Counted from the stretch's first letter, positions 27,393-37,032 are shown. The stretch: DNA of 64,000 nucleotides from Epilithonimonas arachidiradicis (GCF_003610695.1 NZ_RAQH01000001.1:434001-498000); one strand, 5' to 3'. The notes: generated from the letters alone by a model not told the origin. Translations and numbers: made by a program.

Positions 27393-28613
27393 ATGTTCGA
27401 CATCAATCATATCAGAGCACAATTCCCAATCCTGAATCAGCAAGTCAACGGAAAACCATTGGTTTATCTGGACAATGCTGCAACATCACAAAAACCGATT
27501 TCAGTTCTGGAAACTTGGGAAAAATATTACGAAACCATCAATGCGAATGTTCATCGTGGGATTCACACTTTGAGCCAATTGGCGACGGAAGAGATGGAAC
27601 TTTCCAGAAAGAAAATCCAGAGATTCATCAACGCCAAACACGATTATGAAGTTATTTTCACAAAAGGTACAACTGAAGGAATCAATTTGGTAGCTTATGC
27701 TTTGACGAATCAAATTAAGAAAGATGATGAGATTATCATTTCTTATCTGGAACATCATTCCAACATCGTTCCGTGGCAGATGCTTTGCGAAAGAACCGGC
27801 GCAAAACTCCGCGTTATTCCAATGGACGAAAACGGAATCCTTCAAATCGACGTTTTAGATTCCTGGCTGAACGAAAAAACAAAGGTTGTTTCTGTCAATC
27901 AGGTTTCTAACGCTTTGGGAATCATTAATCCAATCGAAGAAATCATCGAAAAAACAAGACGACTTTCCAATGCTTATGTTTTGATAGATGGTGCACAATC
28001 TGCTCCACATTTCAAAATCGATGTTCAGAAACTGGACTGTGATTTCTTCGTTTTCTCAGGACACAAGATGTACGCGCCAATGGGAACCGGAATTCTTTAC
28101 GGGAAAGAATCCGTTTTGGAAAATCTTCATCCGTTCCACGGCGGTGGAGAAATGATTGCAGTTTGCAGTTTTGAAAAAACAACTTACGCAGGCTTGCCTT
28201 TCAAATTCGAAGCTGGAACTCCGAATGTTGGCGGAAATATTGCTCTCGGCGCAGCTGTTGATTTCATCGAACAAATCGGTCACGATAATCTGCAAATTCA
28301 CGAAAACGAACTTTTGACTTACGCTCAGAAAAAACTTCTTGAACTTGACGGAATCAAGATCTATGGCGAAAAAGCCAATAGAACTGGTGTAGTTTCTTTC
28401 AATCTGGATGGCGTTGGAATTGCTTCTGACACAGGAATGATTCTTGACAAAATGGGAATTGCGGTGAGAACAGGCCATCATTGTACACAACCAATTATGG
28501 ATTTTTTCAATATCGCAGGAACTGTTCGTGCAAGTTTTGCGGTTTACAACACTTTGGAAGAAATAGATATTCTGGTTGAAGGTGTGAAAAAAGCGCAGAG
28601 AATGTTAGTTTAA
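27393..28613 (+). CDS. sufS: Cysteine desulfurase, SufS type
   Basis: A 406-residue PLP enzyme that takes sulfur from cysteine for Fe-S cluster assembly. The PLP lysine is Lys225 in SGHKMYAP, and the active-site Cys364 is in RTGHHCTQP, the group II (SufS/CsdA) signature. The N-terminus FDINHIRAQFPIL is typical. No other suf gene is adjacent; in many flavobacteria sufS ends a suf operon, so here it may have been separated, or the gene may be a stand-alone copy. The ATG at 27393 is preferred over a GTG 75 bp upstream that lies in repeat sequence. Confidence 0.93.
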   Translation: MFDINHIRAQFPILNQQVNGKPLVYLDNAATSQKPISVLETWEKYYETINANVHRGIHTLSQLATEEMELSRKKIQRFINAKHDYEVIFTKGTTEGINLVAYALTNQIKKDDEIIISYLEHHSNIVPWQMLCERTGAKLRVIPMDENGILQIDVLDSWLNEKTKVVSVNQVSNALGIINPIEEIIEKTRRLSNAYVLIDGAQSAPHFKIDVQKLDCDFFVFSGHKMYAPMGTGILYGKESVLENLHPFHGGGEMIAVCSFEKTTYAGLPFKFEAGTPNVGGNIALGAAVDFIEQIGHDNLQIHENELLTYAQKKLLELDGIKIYGEKANRTGVVSFNLDGVGIASDTGMILDKMGIAVRTGHHCTQPIMDFFNIAGTVRASFAVYNTLEEIDILVEGVKKAQRMLV

Positions 28614-28626
28614 TAAGTAAAATATT

Positions 28627-28694
28627 TCTCGTAGATTAAGCAAATTGGATGGATTTTAAAAAATTAATCAGCATAATCTATAAAATAAGCGAGA
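28627..28694. repeat. Imperfect palindromic repeat after sufS
   Basis: The block begins TCTCGTAGATTAAGCAAATT and ends with a matching inverted arm closing in AAGCGAGA; the middle is A-rich. TAGATTA in one arm pairs with TAATCTA in the other. It resembles the common Bacteroidota 'CGCAGATTAAGCAGATT' repeat type. Not followed by T bases, so not a terminator. Confidence 0.5.
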
Positions 28695-28704
28695 CGAATC
28701 AAAT

Positions 28705-28735
28705 AAATCCTTTCAAAATTTCTGAAAGGATTTTT
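28705..28735 (+). terminator. Terminator downstream of sufS
   Basis: AAATCCTTTCA and TGAAAGGATTT form a perfect 11-bp stem with a 7-base loop, followed by T bases. Confidence 0.75.
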
Positions 28736-28766
28736 GTATTCTGCCAAATTGTATCGTTTTTCCCTG

Positions 28767-28781
28767 TGGCATACCTCTTGC
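28767..28781 (+). promoter_or_regulatory. Candidate sigma-54 promoter of lon
   Basis: TGGCA, six bases, TTGC: the -24 GG and -12 GC are exactly 10 bases apart, as in sigma-54 promoters. The region upstream of lon has no TAnnTTTG box. Predicted transcript start is about 12 bases downstream, leaving a leader of roughly 90 bases. Confidence 0.5.
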
Positions 28782-28883
28782 GAAATTATTCTACAACATA
28801 GAACCAGATTGATTTTCTAAGAAATATAGAGAATCAATCTTTATATCCATTAAGATTAATGACAATATGTCATCAACTATATT

Positions 28884-31286
28884 ATGACAGAATTTGAAAA
28901 TATCAATTTTGAAGAGATTCTTGACGAAGGTCTGGGAATCATTGCGGAAGAAATTAATTTTTCTGACTTCGATACTAAGGAAAGTGATGAATCTCAAAAT
29001 CTTTTCCCAATTCTTCCAGTAAGAAATATGGTAATGTTCCCAAAAGTAGTGATTCCAATTACAGCCGGAAGAGAAAAATCTAAAAAACTGCTGGAGGAAG
29101 CTCAAAAAGAAAATAAATTCATTGGTATCATCAGCCAGAAAAACCCGAATGAGGAAAATCCAACGGAGAAAGACCTTTACACAATCGGAACTTTGGCAAA
29201 GATTATCAAAATTATCAAGCTTCCGGAAGGTAACATCACGGCGATTACAAGAGGTGTTCAACGTTTCAAAATCAAAAAAATAGTGTCTCAGGAACCTTAT
29301 TTCGAAGCTGAAATTACCAAGCAAAAAGATTCACAACCAAAAGATAAAGAAGAATTTCTCGCTTTGATCGATAACATCAAAGATCTGGCAGAAAAAATTA
29401 TCAATATCGACCCAAACATTCCGAATGCTGCACAATTTGCACTGAAGAATATCGAAGGGCAGGAAGATCTACTGAATTTCGTTTCGGCAAATGGCAATTT
29501 TTCTTCAGATAAAAAACAACAATTGCTGGAGGAAAAAACTTTGACTGGACGTGCGAAAGCTTTGTATGAACTGATGCATGATGATTTCCGTCATCTGGAA
29601 CTTAAAAATCAGATTCATCAGAAAACAAGCAAAGACCTTGACAAGCAACAACGCGAATATTTCTTGAACCAGCAAATCAGAACCATTCAGGAAGAGTTGG
29701 GAGGCGGTGCAGAATCTGATGCGGACGAAATCAAGAAAAAAGCCTCTAAAGTCAAATGGAATGCTGATGTGGAAGCGCATTTCCAGAAAGAATTGCAAAG
29801 ATTACAACGCCAGCATCCTAATTCTCCGGACTATAATGTTCAGCGCAATTATCTGGATTTCTTCACAGATTTGCCTTGGGAACATTATTCCAAAGACCAT
29901 TTTGACCTTATCAAGGCCGAGAAGCTTTTGGACAAGGAACATTTTGGTCTAGAAGATATCAAAAAGAGGATACTGGAACATATGGCCGTTCTGAAACTGA
30001 AAAACGATATGAAATCGCCAATCCTTTGTCTGGTTGGTCCTCCGGGTGTTGGTAAAACTTCTCTCGGGAAATCGATTGCGGATTCTTTAGGTAGAAAATA
30101 TGTTCGTGTTTCTTTGGGTGGTTTGCATGACGAAAGTGAAATCCGTGGTCACAGAAAAACGTATATTGGTGCAATGGCGGGAAGAATTCTGCAATCCATT
30201 AAGAAATCAGGAACATCCAATCCGGTGATTGTTTTGGATGAAATTGATAAAATTGGACAAGGTATCCACGGCGACCCAAGTTCGGCGTTGCTGGAAGTGC
30301 TTGACCCTGAACAAAATAATAATTTTTACGATAACTTCCTTGAACTCGGTTATGACCTTTCCAAAGTGATGTTCATCGCGACAGCCAACTCATTGTCAAC
30401 CATTCAGCGACCTTTGTTGGACAGAATGGAAATCATCAGCATTGCCGGTTATACTTTGGAAGAAAAGATTGAAATCGCCAAACGACACTTGGTTAAAAAA
30501 CAACTTCAGGAAAACGGTTTGGATGCAAAATCCTTGAAATTAGGAAGTACTGAATTAAAACATATCATTGATGCTCATACTTCGGAAAGTGGTGTGAGAA
30601 CTTTGGAAAAAAGAATTGCCGGAATCGCGCGTTGGGTGGCGCTCCAGATTGCAATGGAAAAAGAATTTGACCCGAAAATCTCTGTCGATAAAGTTGATGA
30701 AATTTTGGGTGTTCCAAGACCGAAAACATTGTCGGAAATAACGGATGTTCCCGGTGTTGTAACAGGTTTAGCCTGGACTAGCGTTGGTGGCGATATTCTA
30801 TTCATCGAAAGTATTTTGTCCAAAGGAAAAGGTGGTCTGACGATGACCGGAAATCTCGGCAACGTGATGAAAGAATCCGCAACAATCGCATTAGAATTTA
30901 TCAAAGCGCATTATGAAGAGTTAGGGATTTCGGAAGGAGATATCGAGAAAAAAAACATCCACGTTCACGTTCCGGAAGGTGCAACGCCGAAAGACGGGCC
31001 TTCTGCCGGAATTGCAATGCTAACATCGATGGTTTCCAGCTATAAGAACAAAAAAGTGAAACCTCACTTGGCTATGACCGGCGAAATTACACTTCGCGGA
31101 AAAGTATTGCCTGTTGGCGGAATCAAGGAAAAATTATTGGCTGCAACAAGAGCCGGAATCAAGGAAGTGATTCTTTGTGAAGCGAACAGAAAAGATGTGG
31201 AAGAAATCAAAAAGGATTATCTGAAAAACCTGAAAGTCAACTATGTCAACAATATGAGCGAGGTTATAGAAATCGCTTTGAAATAA
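28884..31286 (+). CDS. lon: ATP-dependent protease Lon
   Basis: An 800-residue cytosolic AAA+ serine protease that degrades misfolded and regulatory proteins. The LonA layout is complete: an N-terminal substrate domain (about 45-245, LPVRNMVMFPKVVIPI), Walker A GPPGVGKT at 385, Walker B VIVLDEIDKIG, and a C-terminal protease domain with catalytic Ser707 in DGPSAGIAM and a downstream Lys in GGIKEKLLAA. It stands alone with a long leader, a sigma-54-like promoter and a terminator. The N-terminus carries about 40 acidic residues before the usual start of the domain. Confidence 0.97.
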   Translation: MTEFENINFEEILDEGLGIIAEEINFSDFDTKESDESQNLFPILPVRNMVMFPKVVIPITAGREKSKKLLEEAQKENKFIGIISQKNPNEENPTEKDLYTIGTLAKIIKIIKLPEGNITAITRGVQRFKIKKIVSQEPYFEAEITKQKDSQPKDKEEFLALIDNIKDLAEKIINIDPNIPNAAQFALKNIEGQEDLLNFVSANGNFSSDKKQQLLEEKTLTGRAKALYELMHDDFRHLELKNQIHQKTSKDLDKQQREYFLNQQIRTIQEELGGGAESDADEIKKKASKVKWNADVEAHFQKELQRLQRQHPNSPDYNVQRNYLDFFTDLPWEHYSKDHFDLIKAEKLLDKEHFGLEDIKKRILEHMAVLKLKNDMKSPILCLVGPPGVGKTSLGKSIADSLGRKYVRVSLGGLHDESEIRGHRKTYIGAMAGRILQSIKKSGTSNPVIVLDEIDKIGQGIHGDPSSALLEVLDPEQNNNFYDNFLELGYDLSKVMFIATANSLSTIQRPLLDRMEIISIAGYTLEEKIEIAKRHLVKKQLQENGLDAKSLKLGSTELKHIIDAHTSESGVRTLEKRIAGIARWVALQIAMEKEFDPKISVDKVDEILGVPRPKTLSEITDVPGVVTGLAWTSVGGDILFIESILSKGKGGLTMTGNLGNVMKESATIALEFIKAHYEELGISEGDIEKKNIHVHVPEGATPKDGPSAGIAMLTSMVSSYKNKKVKPHLAMTGEITLRGKVLPVGGIKEKLLAATRAGIKEVILCEANRKDVEEIKKDYLKNLKVNYVNNMSEVIEIALK

Positions 31287-31316
31287 GTACTTTTAATAAA
31301 TTCAATTTAAAATAAT

Positions 31317-31350
31317 ATCCGTTTGTGAAATTTCGCAAGCGGATTTTTTT
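31317..31350 (+). terminator. Terminator downstream of lon
   Basis: ATCCGTTTGTGAAA pairs with TTTCGCAAGCGGAT (14 bp including G-T pairs, almost no loop) and runs into seven T bases. Confidence 0.75.
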
Positions 31351-31441
31351 AAGGCTTATTTTTGATAAAGTTGTCCCAAGGCAATTTTTGAATGGGGAAA
31401 AAGAATTAATTTAGAATTGAATTAAAAAAACTATACATTTT

Positions 31442-31819
31442 ATGAAATACATTAAATTTATTCTATGTCTTCTTTTCGGATTAATGTTTATCAATGCCGG
31501 ATTAGACAAGTTTCTGCATTATATGCCAATGCCGGAGATGAAACCTGAGCAAATGAAATTATTCGCTGCTTTTGGAGAAATCGTTTGGCTGATGCCGCTA
31601 ATTGGTACAGTTGAAATTATTGGAGGATTATTATTTATTATTCCCACAACCAGAGCTCTTGGCGCAATAGTGATCTTACCTGTGCTGGTAGGAATTGTTC
31701 TTCATAACTTTACTTTGTTCCCGACAAATGAAGGCAGAATAACAGCAGTTATTCTTTTACTAATCAATCTTTGGATACTGATTGATAACCGGGAAAAATA
31801 TAAAGCTTTGTTGAGCTAA
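31442..31819 (+). CDS. DoxX family membrane protein
   Basis: A 125-residue protein with four predicted transmembrane helices (about 3-22, 48-70, 72-92, 98-116). The block GLMFINAGLDKFLHYMPMP near the start and a TVEIIGGLLFIIP helix are typical of DoxX/DoxD-like proteins. The family is linked to redox or quinone functions in some bacteria, but biochemical roles are not settled. It is a single gene between two terminators. Confidence 0.82.
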   Translation: MKYIKFILCLLFGLMFINAGLDKFLHYMPMPEMKPEQMKLFAAFGEIVWLMPLIGTVEIIGGLLFIIPTTRALGAIVILPVLVGIVLHNFTLFPTNEGRITAVILLLINLWILIDNREKYKALLS

Positions 31820-31825
31820 AAAATT

Positions 31826-31853
31826 AAAGGGAAGACTAATCTTCCCTTTTTTT
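31826..31853. terminator. Bidirectional terminator after DoxX gene
   Basis: AAAGGGAAGA and TCTTCCCTTT form a perfect 10-bp stem with a CTAA loop and T run. It also abuts the stop of the convergent hydrolase gene. Confidence 0.85.
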
Positions 31854-32646
31854 ACAATTTTTTAATAGCTTTTACAATCTGGCCAGGTTCTACCATCATT
31901 GCCTGAAGATGTTCTCCGGAAAATTCCAAAAACTGTTTCGGCTCCGGTGCATTATTATAAATGACTTGCCCGTGTTCAAAAGGAACTGTCGAGTCGCCTT
32001 TGCTGTAGATGAATAGCTTTGGAAGACCTTTCAAAGACTTAACATCTTCTTTTGCAGAGTAAGGAGAAACCACATATTTTTCGATAATGTCTTTCATTTC
32101 CGGTTTGAATTTGATTGCAATATCTGTGAAAGATGACATCCCGCCATCCAGAATTAATCCTGAAATTTTTGACTGATTTTCTTTAGCCAAATGCGTCGCT
32201 ATTTGAGAACCTAATGAAGCTCCATAAAGATAAACTTTGGTATTCTGAATATCTTTCCTGGTTAAGAGATAATTGAACATTTTTTGACCATCTTCTGCAA
32301 CATTCAGATGGGTTGGTTTTCCGGTTGATTTCCCATAACCTCTTACATCCACCATTACAACTTGAAATCCATTTTCTACCAAAGGCTTGGTCATAAACTG
32401 ATAGGTAGAAATATTACCGCCAGCGCCGTGAAAAAAAAGAATCGTTTTCTGGATAGATGTGGATTCCGGTTTTAAAACGACTGCCGTAATAGTGTCACTT
32501 TCTACAGGCAGGCTTACATTTTCGATATGTTTGAATTCCAGAGGCTGCATTTCTTTCTTAGGCTGGTAGAATTTATCATCCATTTGAGCTTTAGAAAAAT
32601 TTGATAATAGGATTAAGAATAGAGAGAAGAATACTGATGTTTTCAT
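31852..32646 (-). CDS. Exported alpha/beta hydrolase
   Basis: A 264-residue protein with a signal peptide (MKTSVFFSLFLILLSNFSKAQ) and one alpha/beta-hydrolase domain. The triad is Ser144 in YGASLGS, Asp218 in SKGDSTVP and His246 in SGEHLQA; the oxyanion phrase is FFHGAGGN. The fold resembles the BEM46/FrsA-like peptidase-esterase group. The substrate is unknown. The ATG at 32646 fits the signal peptide better than one 48 bp upstream. It is alone between two terminators. Confidence 0.82.
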   Translation of the reverse strand: MKTSVFFSLFLILLSNFSKAQMDDKFYQPKKEMQPLEFKHIENVSLPVESDTITAVVLKPESTSIQKTILFFHGAGGNISTYQFMTKPLVENGFQVVMVDVRGYGKSTGKPTHLNVAEDGQKMFNYLLTRKDIQNTKVYLYGASLGSQIATHLAKENQSKISGLILDGGMSSFTDIAIKFKPEMKDIIEKYVVSPYSAKEDVKSLKGLPKLFIYSKGDSTVPFEHGQVIYNNAPEPKQFLEFSGEHLQAMMVEPGQIVKAIKKL

Positions 32647-32755
32647 TGTTTTAAATTTATTTGATGGTTCAAAAATAGGATGATTGCCTATCAAAAAGAA
32701 AATGATTCGACCGAACTGTAAAAAACACTGACCGAATTGTCAATTTAACGGATGA

Positions 32756-32785
32756 AACAAAAAAGAGACTTTAAAAAAGTCTCTT
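32756..32785 (-). terminator. Terminator of the LUD-cdsA-psd operon
   Basis: AAGAGACTTT and AAAGTCTCTT form a perfect 10-bp stem with an AAA loop; on the minus strand it runs into TTTTGTTT. It lies 23 bp after the psd stop codon. Confidence 0.7.
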
Positions 32786-32808
32786 CTAATTTTATGAATT
32801 TTGAATTT

Positions 32809-33462
32809 TTAATCTCTAAGTCTGGCAATTATATCCAATCCGCCTTTGGTCTTATCGCCAATTTTACAAAGAATTTCGGTATCCAAAGGCAAGAAAACAT
32901 CCATTCTGGAACCAAATTTAATGAATCCAAACTCGTGTCCGGCTTTTGCCTTATCCTGAACATTACAGTAGAAAACAATTCTCCTGGCCACATAACCAGC
33001 GATCTGACGGAAAACCACTTGATGGTTGGTCAAACTTTGTACAGCTACGGTAGTTCTTTCGTTCTCGGTAGAAGATTTTTCGTGCCACGCTACAAGATAT
33101 TTTCCAGGGTGATATTTTTTGTATGTTACATCACCACTTACCGGATAACGACAGATGTGGACATTAAGCGGTGACATAAAAATAGAAACCTGAATACAAT
33201 TAGCCTTCAAAACCTCATCTTCAAAAACTTCTTTTATCATTACCACTTTTCCATCAACCGGCGCAATGACATTTTCTGTATGATCTAGAATGGCTCTGTT
33301 GGGAACTCTGAAAAACCAGAAAATCAATCCTAACATCACCAATAATGGAATTAAAACCACCAATGACCATAATTGTAAATAATAAATAGATATGGTTCCG
33401 ATAAATGCAATAAACAAAATTGCAACGATCAATGTCCCCTTCGATTCTTTATGTAGTTTCAT
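32809..33462 (-). CDS. psd: Phosphatidylserine decarboxylase family protein
   Basis: A 217-residue short-type decarboxylase that makes phosphatidylethanolamine from phosphatidylserine at the inner membrane. Two adjacent hydrophobic spans occupy about residues 10-50. The proenzyme cleavage site is seen as KFGSRMDVF, where the Ser of GS becomes the pyruvoyl group; short-form enzymes use this instead of LGST. APVDGKVV and SIFMSPLNVHICRYP are also family marks. The start at 33462 is preferred because the longer form would overlap cdsA. It is the last gene of the LUD-cdsA-psd operon, fitting phospholipid synthesis. Confidence 0.9.
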   Translation of the reverse strand: MKLHKESKGTLIVAILFIAFIGTISIYYLQLWSLVVLIPLLVMLGLIFWFFRVPNRAILDHTENVIAPVDGKVVMIKEVFEDEVLKANCIQVSIFMSPLNVHICRYPVSGDVTYKKYHPGKYLVAWHEKSSTENERTTVAVQSLTNHQVVFRQIAGYVARRIVFYCNVQDKAKAGHEFGFIKFGSRMDVFLPLDTEILCKIGDKTKGGLDIIARLRD

Positions 33463-33473
33463 AAATGTAGTTT

Positions 33474-34349
33474 CTAAAATAGTTTTTCTAAGATAAAGTA
33501 TAGATAAATCACCGGCGCACAAATGATAAAGCTATCCAGCCTATCAAGAATCCCACCGTGTCCGGGAATGATGTTCCCACTGTCTTTAACTGCAAAACTA
33601 CGCTTTAGCTGACTTTCTACCAAATCACCCAGCGGTGCAAAAATGGAAATCAGCAGCCCGACAATCATCCAGTTTCCTCTCAGTTCGGGAAAATGTTGCT
33701 CTACAAAAAATCCTAAAATCAATGTCAATATCACGCCTCCGGCAAATCCTTCCCAGGTTTTTTTAGGAGAAACTTTGGGCGCCATCTTATGTTTTCCGAA
33801 GAATTTTCCTGTGAGATAAGCGAACGTATCACTACTCCAAATCAATACAAAAAGCATAAATACTTCTAAGGTAAATGGTTTGTCCGGATCAAGCGTACTG
33901 AACTTCGGTAAACCTAAAGCGAAACCAAAAGGCAATGCCAGATAAATAACGGTGAAAATCAGTTTACCATTTTCGAAATAAAGTTCTCTTGAGTATTTGA
34001 AAAGTGTAATCGCAGCAATGGGAATTAATGCTAAAGCTAAAATCTCGCTAAAGTTAAGATCAAAGAAAAAGCCGTGGTAGAAAAAACGCTTGCTGAAACG
34101 GTAATAGATAATCGCAGCAACGGGAAACACCAGCCATTTGTATAGGCTGTTATCAAATTTCATAATCCTGATACATTCGTAAAGTCCTACAACCAAAAAA
34201 AATGTTATCAATCCGTAAAAAAGATATTGTTGTTTTACATCAGGAAAAATATTACCTAACAAATATTCCCCCAAAGGCGTGGTACAAATTGCTATAACAA
34301 AAACATAGACAAGTCCCGAAATCGTCCGCTGAATTAAATTTTTATCCAA
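33474..34349 (-). CDS. cdsA: Phosphatidate cytidylyltransferase
   Basis: A 291-residue polytopic inner-membrane enzyme that makes CDP-diacylglycerol from phosphatidate and CTP. The signature runs from SQLKRSFAVKDSG to PGHGGILDRLDS near residues 240-270, with the SPKKTWEG block about 50 residues earlier. Around eight membrane spans are visible. It lies 9 bp after the LUD gene and 11 bp before psd, so it feeds CDP-DAG into the pathway that psd ends. Confidence 0.96.
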   Translation of the reverse strand: MDKNLIQRTISGLVYVFVIAICTTPLGEYLLGNIFPDVKQQYLFYGLITFFLVVGLYECIRIMKFDNSLYKWLVFPVAAIIYYRFSKRFFYHGFFFDLNFSEILALALIPIAAITLFKYSRELYFENGKLIFTVIYLALPFGFALGLPKFSTLDPDKPFTLEVFMLFVLIWSSDTFAYLTGKFFGKHKMAPKVSPKKTWEGFAGGVILTLILGFFVEQHFPELRGNWMIVGLLISIFAPLGDLVESQLKRSFAVKDSGNIIPGHGGILDRLDSFIICAPVIYLYFILEKLF

Positions 34350-34358
34350 AACTGAAGT

Positions 34359-34937
34359 TTAATCTTCCAGCAAAAGTAAGAAAAGTTTGGTATTATCCTT
34401 ATTAGGCGTGTCTAATTTGGATTGGCTACCGCTGATAGAGGTCAAATTCTTAAGATTCCCTGCACGTTTCACCTTCATCATTGCTTCATTCAGGTTACTG
34501 GCGATTTGAGATACATTTGCCATAATGATTATTTTACTCGGCAATCTTGAAGAATGGTAATGAAGAATATTATTGTGAGAAAGCATTATTCTGCCATCAA
34601 AAGCAATCAGATATTCGCAGGTGATGAAAGCTGCATCGTTTTCCTCTGTCAGCTCGGGAGAATATGGTGTTTTGATAACGTCCAAGAAATTTTTCAAATC
34701 CTGATCCCAGCAAAATACGTTGCTGATCTGCTCGATCTTGATGATTTGATTCAAGGTCTGCAGCGCTTCGGACTCGTCCGCACAATAATTAAAAAAACCA
34801 CCGGAATGCGTAAAAAGTTGCGCAAACTTATAATCCAAATCGGCATCGCGAAGCTGATCCGCCAGTTTTGTAACGTCTGGCTCGGCCTCCTCGGGCTGGT
34901 TCATTATCTTATTAACGAGTTTCTTAAACAGACTCAA
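34359..34937 (-). CDS. LUD domain protein (LutC/YkgG-like)
   Basis: A 192-residue protein whose pattern (CEYLIAFDGRIMLSH, LPSKIIIMANVSQI, NLTSISGSQSKLDT) fits the LUD domain seen in lactate-utilisation LutB/LutC proteins. Lactate operons normally carry LutA and the iron-sulfur LutB; neither is here. Instead it is first in an operon with cdsA and psd, and ftsH lies upstream. Its role may therefore differ from lactate oxidation. Only the domain name is supported. Confidence 0.7.
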   Translation of the reverse strand: MSLFKKLVNKIMNQPEEAEPDVTKLADQLRDADLDYKFAQLFTHSGGFFNYCADESEALQTLNQIIKIEQISNVFCWDQDLKNFLDVIKTPYSPELTEENDAAFITCEYLIAFDGRIMLSHNNILHYHSSRLPSKIIIMANVSQIASNLNEAMMKVKRAGNLKNLTSISGSQSKLDTPNKDNTKLFLLLLED

Positions 34938-34963
34938 TTTCTGTAATTTTTTATTAATTATTA

Positions 34964-34971
34964 CAAATGTA
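34964..34971 (-). promoter_or_regulatory. -7 element of the LUD-cdsA-psd operon
   Basis: On the minus strand this reads TACATTTG, a TAnnTTTG match, 27 bp before the LUD start codon. A TTTTGG further up is a few bases too distant to be a textbook -33 element. Confidence 0.4.
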
Positions 34972-35015
34972 AAGAATTATTATAATACTCTAAAAACCAA
35001 AACTTTGTTTTAATA

Positions 35016-35046
35016 AAAAAAATCCTAAACAAATTAGGATTTTTTT
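35016..35046 (-). terminator. Terminator downstream of ftsH
   Basis: AATCCTAA and TTAGGATT form the stem, with A and T tracts on both sides. On the minus strand it follows the ftsH stop by about 25 bp. Confidence 0.75.
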
Positions 35047-35070
35047 TATTATTTCTCATTAGAGTAGCAA

Positions 35071-37032
35071 TTAACTCTCTGTATTTAAGACGTTTCCAGC
35101 TTCTGCAGGATTATCCACACTTGATACTGGTTTTTCTGTCAATTCTGGATCCCAAGCCCTTTTTCCGAAAATTTCTTCAAGATCTTCGCGGAAAATCACT
35201 TCTTTATCCAATAATTTTTGAGCTAATGCGTCTAATTTATCTCTGTTTTCCGTAAGGATGTTAACGGCTCTTTGATACTGTGTTTCGATCAATTTAGAAA
35301 TCTCTTCATCAATCAGTTTTGCAGTCTGCTCAGAGTAAGGCTTCCCGAAACTATATTCTGACTGTCCGGAACTGTCATAGTAAGAGATATTACCCACTTT
35401 GTCATTCAGACCATAGATTGTAACCATTGCCTGAGCTTGCTTAGTTACTCTCTCCAAATCAGAAAGAGCACCCGTAGAAATATTCCCGAAAACAGCCTGC
35501 TCCGCAGCTCTACCTCCTAAGGTTGCACAGATCTCGTCCAACATCTGCTCTGTGGTTGTCAGCTGTCTCTCTTCCGGAAGATACCAAGCAGCTCCTAATG
35601 AACGTCCTCTAGGAACAATCGTAACTTTAAGAAGTGGCGCAGCGTGTTCTACCAGCCAAGAAATGGTTGCGTGACCGGCCTCGTGGAAAGCCACTCTTCT
35701 TTTCTCAGAAGGTTTGATGGCTTTATTTTTCTTTTCAAGGCCACCAATAATTCTATCAACAGCATCCAGGAAATCTTGTTTTGTAACAGATTCGTGTGAG
35801 TTTCTTGCTGCAATTAATGCCGCTTCGTTACAAACATTTGCGATATCAGCACCGCTGAATCCCGGTGTCTGTTTTGCTAAGAATTCTCTGTCGATGTTCG
35901 GGTCTAATTTGATTTTCGCCAAATGAACTTCAAAGATTTGTTTTCTCTCATGGAGTTCCGGTAAATCCACGTAAATAGACCTATCGAAACGGCCAGCTCT
36001 CATCAAAGCCTTGTCCAAAATGTCCGCTCTATTGGTTGCTGCCATTACAATCACATTGGTATCCGTTCCAAAACCGTCCATCTCGGTAAGCAACTGATTC
36101 AATGTGTTTTCACGCTCATCATTACCTCCTGTGAAATTACCTTTTCCTCTTGCTCTACCAATGGCATCAATCTCATCGATAAAGATAATGGCCGGCGATT
36201 TTGCTTTTGCCTGAGCAAAAAGATCTCTAACTCTGGAAGCACCAACGCCCACAAACATCTCCACAAAATCAGAACCTGACAATGAGAAGAAAGGAACCTT
36301 GGCTTCGCCAGCAACCGCTTTTGCCAACAATGTTTTACCAGTTCCCGGAGGCCCTACCAAAAGAACACCTTTCGGGATCTTACCTCCCAGTTTTGTATAT
36401 TTTTCAGAATTCTTCAAGAAGTCAACAACTTCCTGAACTTCCTCTTTCGCACCTTCCAATCCTGCAACATCTTTGAACGTTACCTGGATTTTATCCTTTT
36501 CATCGAATAATTTTGCTCTTGATTTGCCAATACTAAAGATTTGTCCACCAGGACCTCCAGCACCACCGCCCATTTTTCTGAAAAGAACAAAATAGAACAA
36601 TGCCATAATTCCTATCCAGAAAAGCGCTGTGAAAAGAAGATCTGAGAAAAACCCCTGGCTTTTCCCGAATTCCATTCTTGCCTGTTTTGGAAGTTTGGAA
36701 TTGATACTGTCAAATTTTTCCTGGAAATATCTCAAATCTCCATAAGTCAATACAAAATCCGGACTTGGCTTGATATTGATTACAGATAGCGGATCGCTTT
36801 TCTTTTCTCCTTTTTGTAATTCGGTTTTAGCTTCTTTGGTAAGGTAGACATCCGCCTTGAAGTTGTCTCTGTAAACCATCACTTCGTTGACTTTCCCCTG
36901 CTGAACCAAACCGTAAAATTCTTTTTCATCTATATTTTTTACCATAGAATCTCCCAGAAGTCCCGGAAGAAATATGAGTAAAATAAGTCCCAATAAAACG
37001 GGTATGAACCAATTGAATCCTTTGTTATTCAT
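35071..37032 (-). CDS. ftsH: ATP-dependent zinc metalloprotease FtsH
   Basis: A 653-residue inner-membrane AAA+ protease that removes unassembled membrane proteins and some cytosolic regulators. Two transmembrane segments (about 8-27 and 133-152) flank a periplasmic domain. The cytosolic part carries Walker A GPPGTGKT, Walker [12 protein letters not shown], the SRH region [20 protein letters not shown], and the zinc site HEAGH. Length and order are normal. rsfS lies 41 bp upstream on the same strand, and the pair is probably co-transcribed, an arrangement I know from other Bacteroidota. Confidence 0.97.
   Translation of the reverse strand: MNNKGFNWFIPVLLGLILLIFLPGLLGDSMVKNIDEKEFYGLVQQGKVNEVMVYRDNFKADVYLTKEAKTELQKGEKKSDPLSVINIKPSPDFVLTYGDLRYFQEKFDSINSKLPKQARMEFGKSQGFFSDLLFTALFWIGIMALFYFVLFRKMGGGAGGPGGQIFSIGKSRAKLFDEKDKIQVTFKDVAGLEGAKEEVQEVVDFLKNSEKYTKLGGKIPKGVLLVGPPGTGKTLLAKAVAGEAKVPFFSLSGSDFVEMFVGVGASRVRDLFAQAKAKSPAIIFIDEIDAIGRARGKGNFTGGNDERENTLNQLLTEMDGFGTDTNVIVMAATNRADILDKALMRAGRFDRSIYVDLPELHERKQIFEVHLAKIKLDPNIDREFLAKQTPGFSGADIANVCNEAALIAARNSHESVTKQDFLDAVDRIIGGLEKKNKAIKPSEKRRVAFHEAGHATISWLVEHAAPLLKVTIVPRGRSLGAAWYLPEERQLTTTEQMLDEICATLGGRAAEQAVFGNISTGALSDLERVTKQAQAMVTIYGLNDKVGNISYYDSSGQSEYSFGKPYSEQTAKLIDEEISKLIETQYQRAVNILTENRDKLDALAQKLLDKEVIFREDLEEIFGKRAWDPELTEKPVSSVDNPAEAGNVLNTES

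Noticed and set aside
32752-33174. 140-codon plus-strand frame
   Set aside because: Antisense to psd and overlapping its terminator hairpin; no domain signal.
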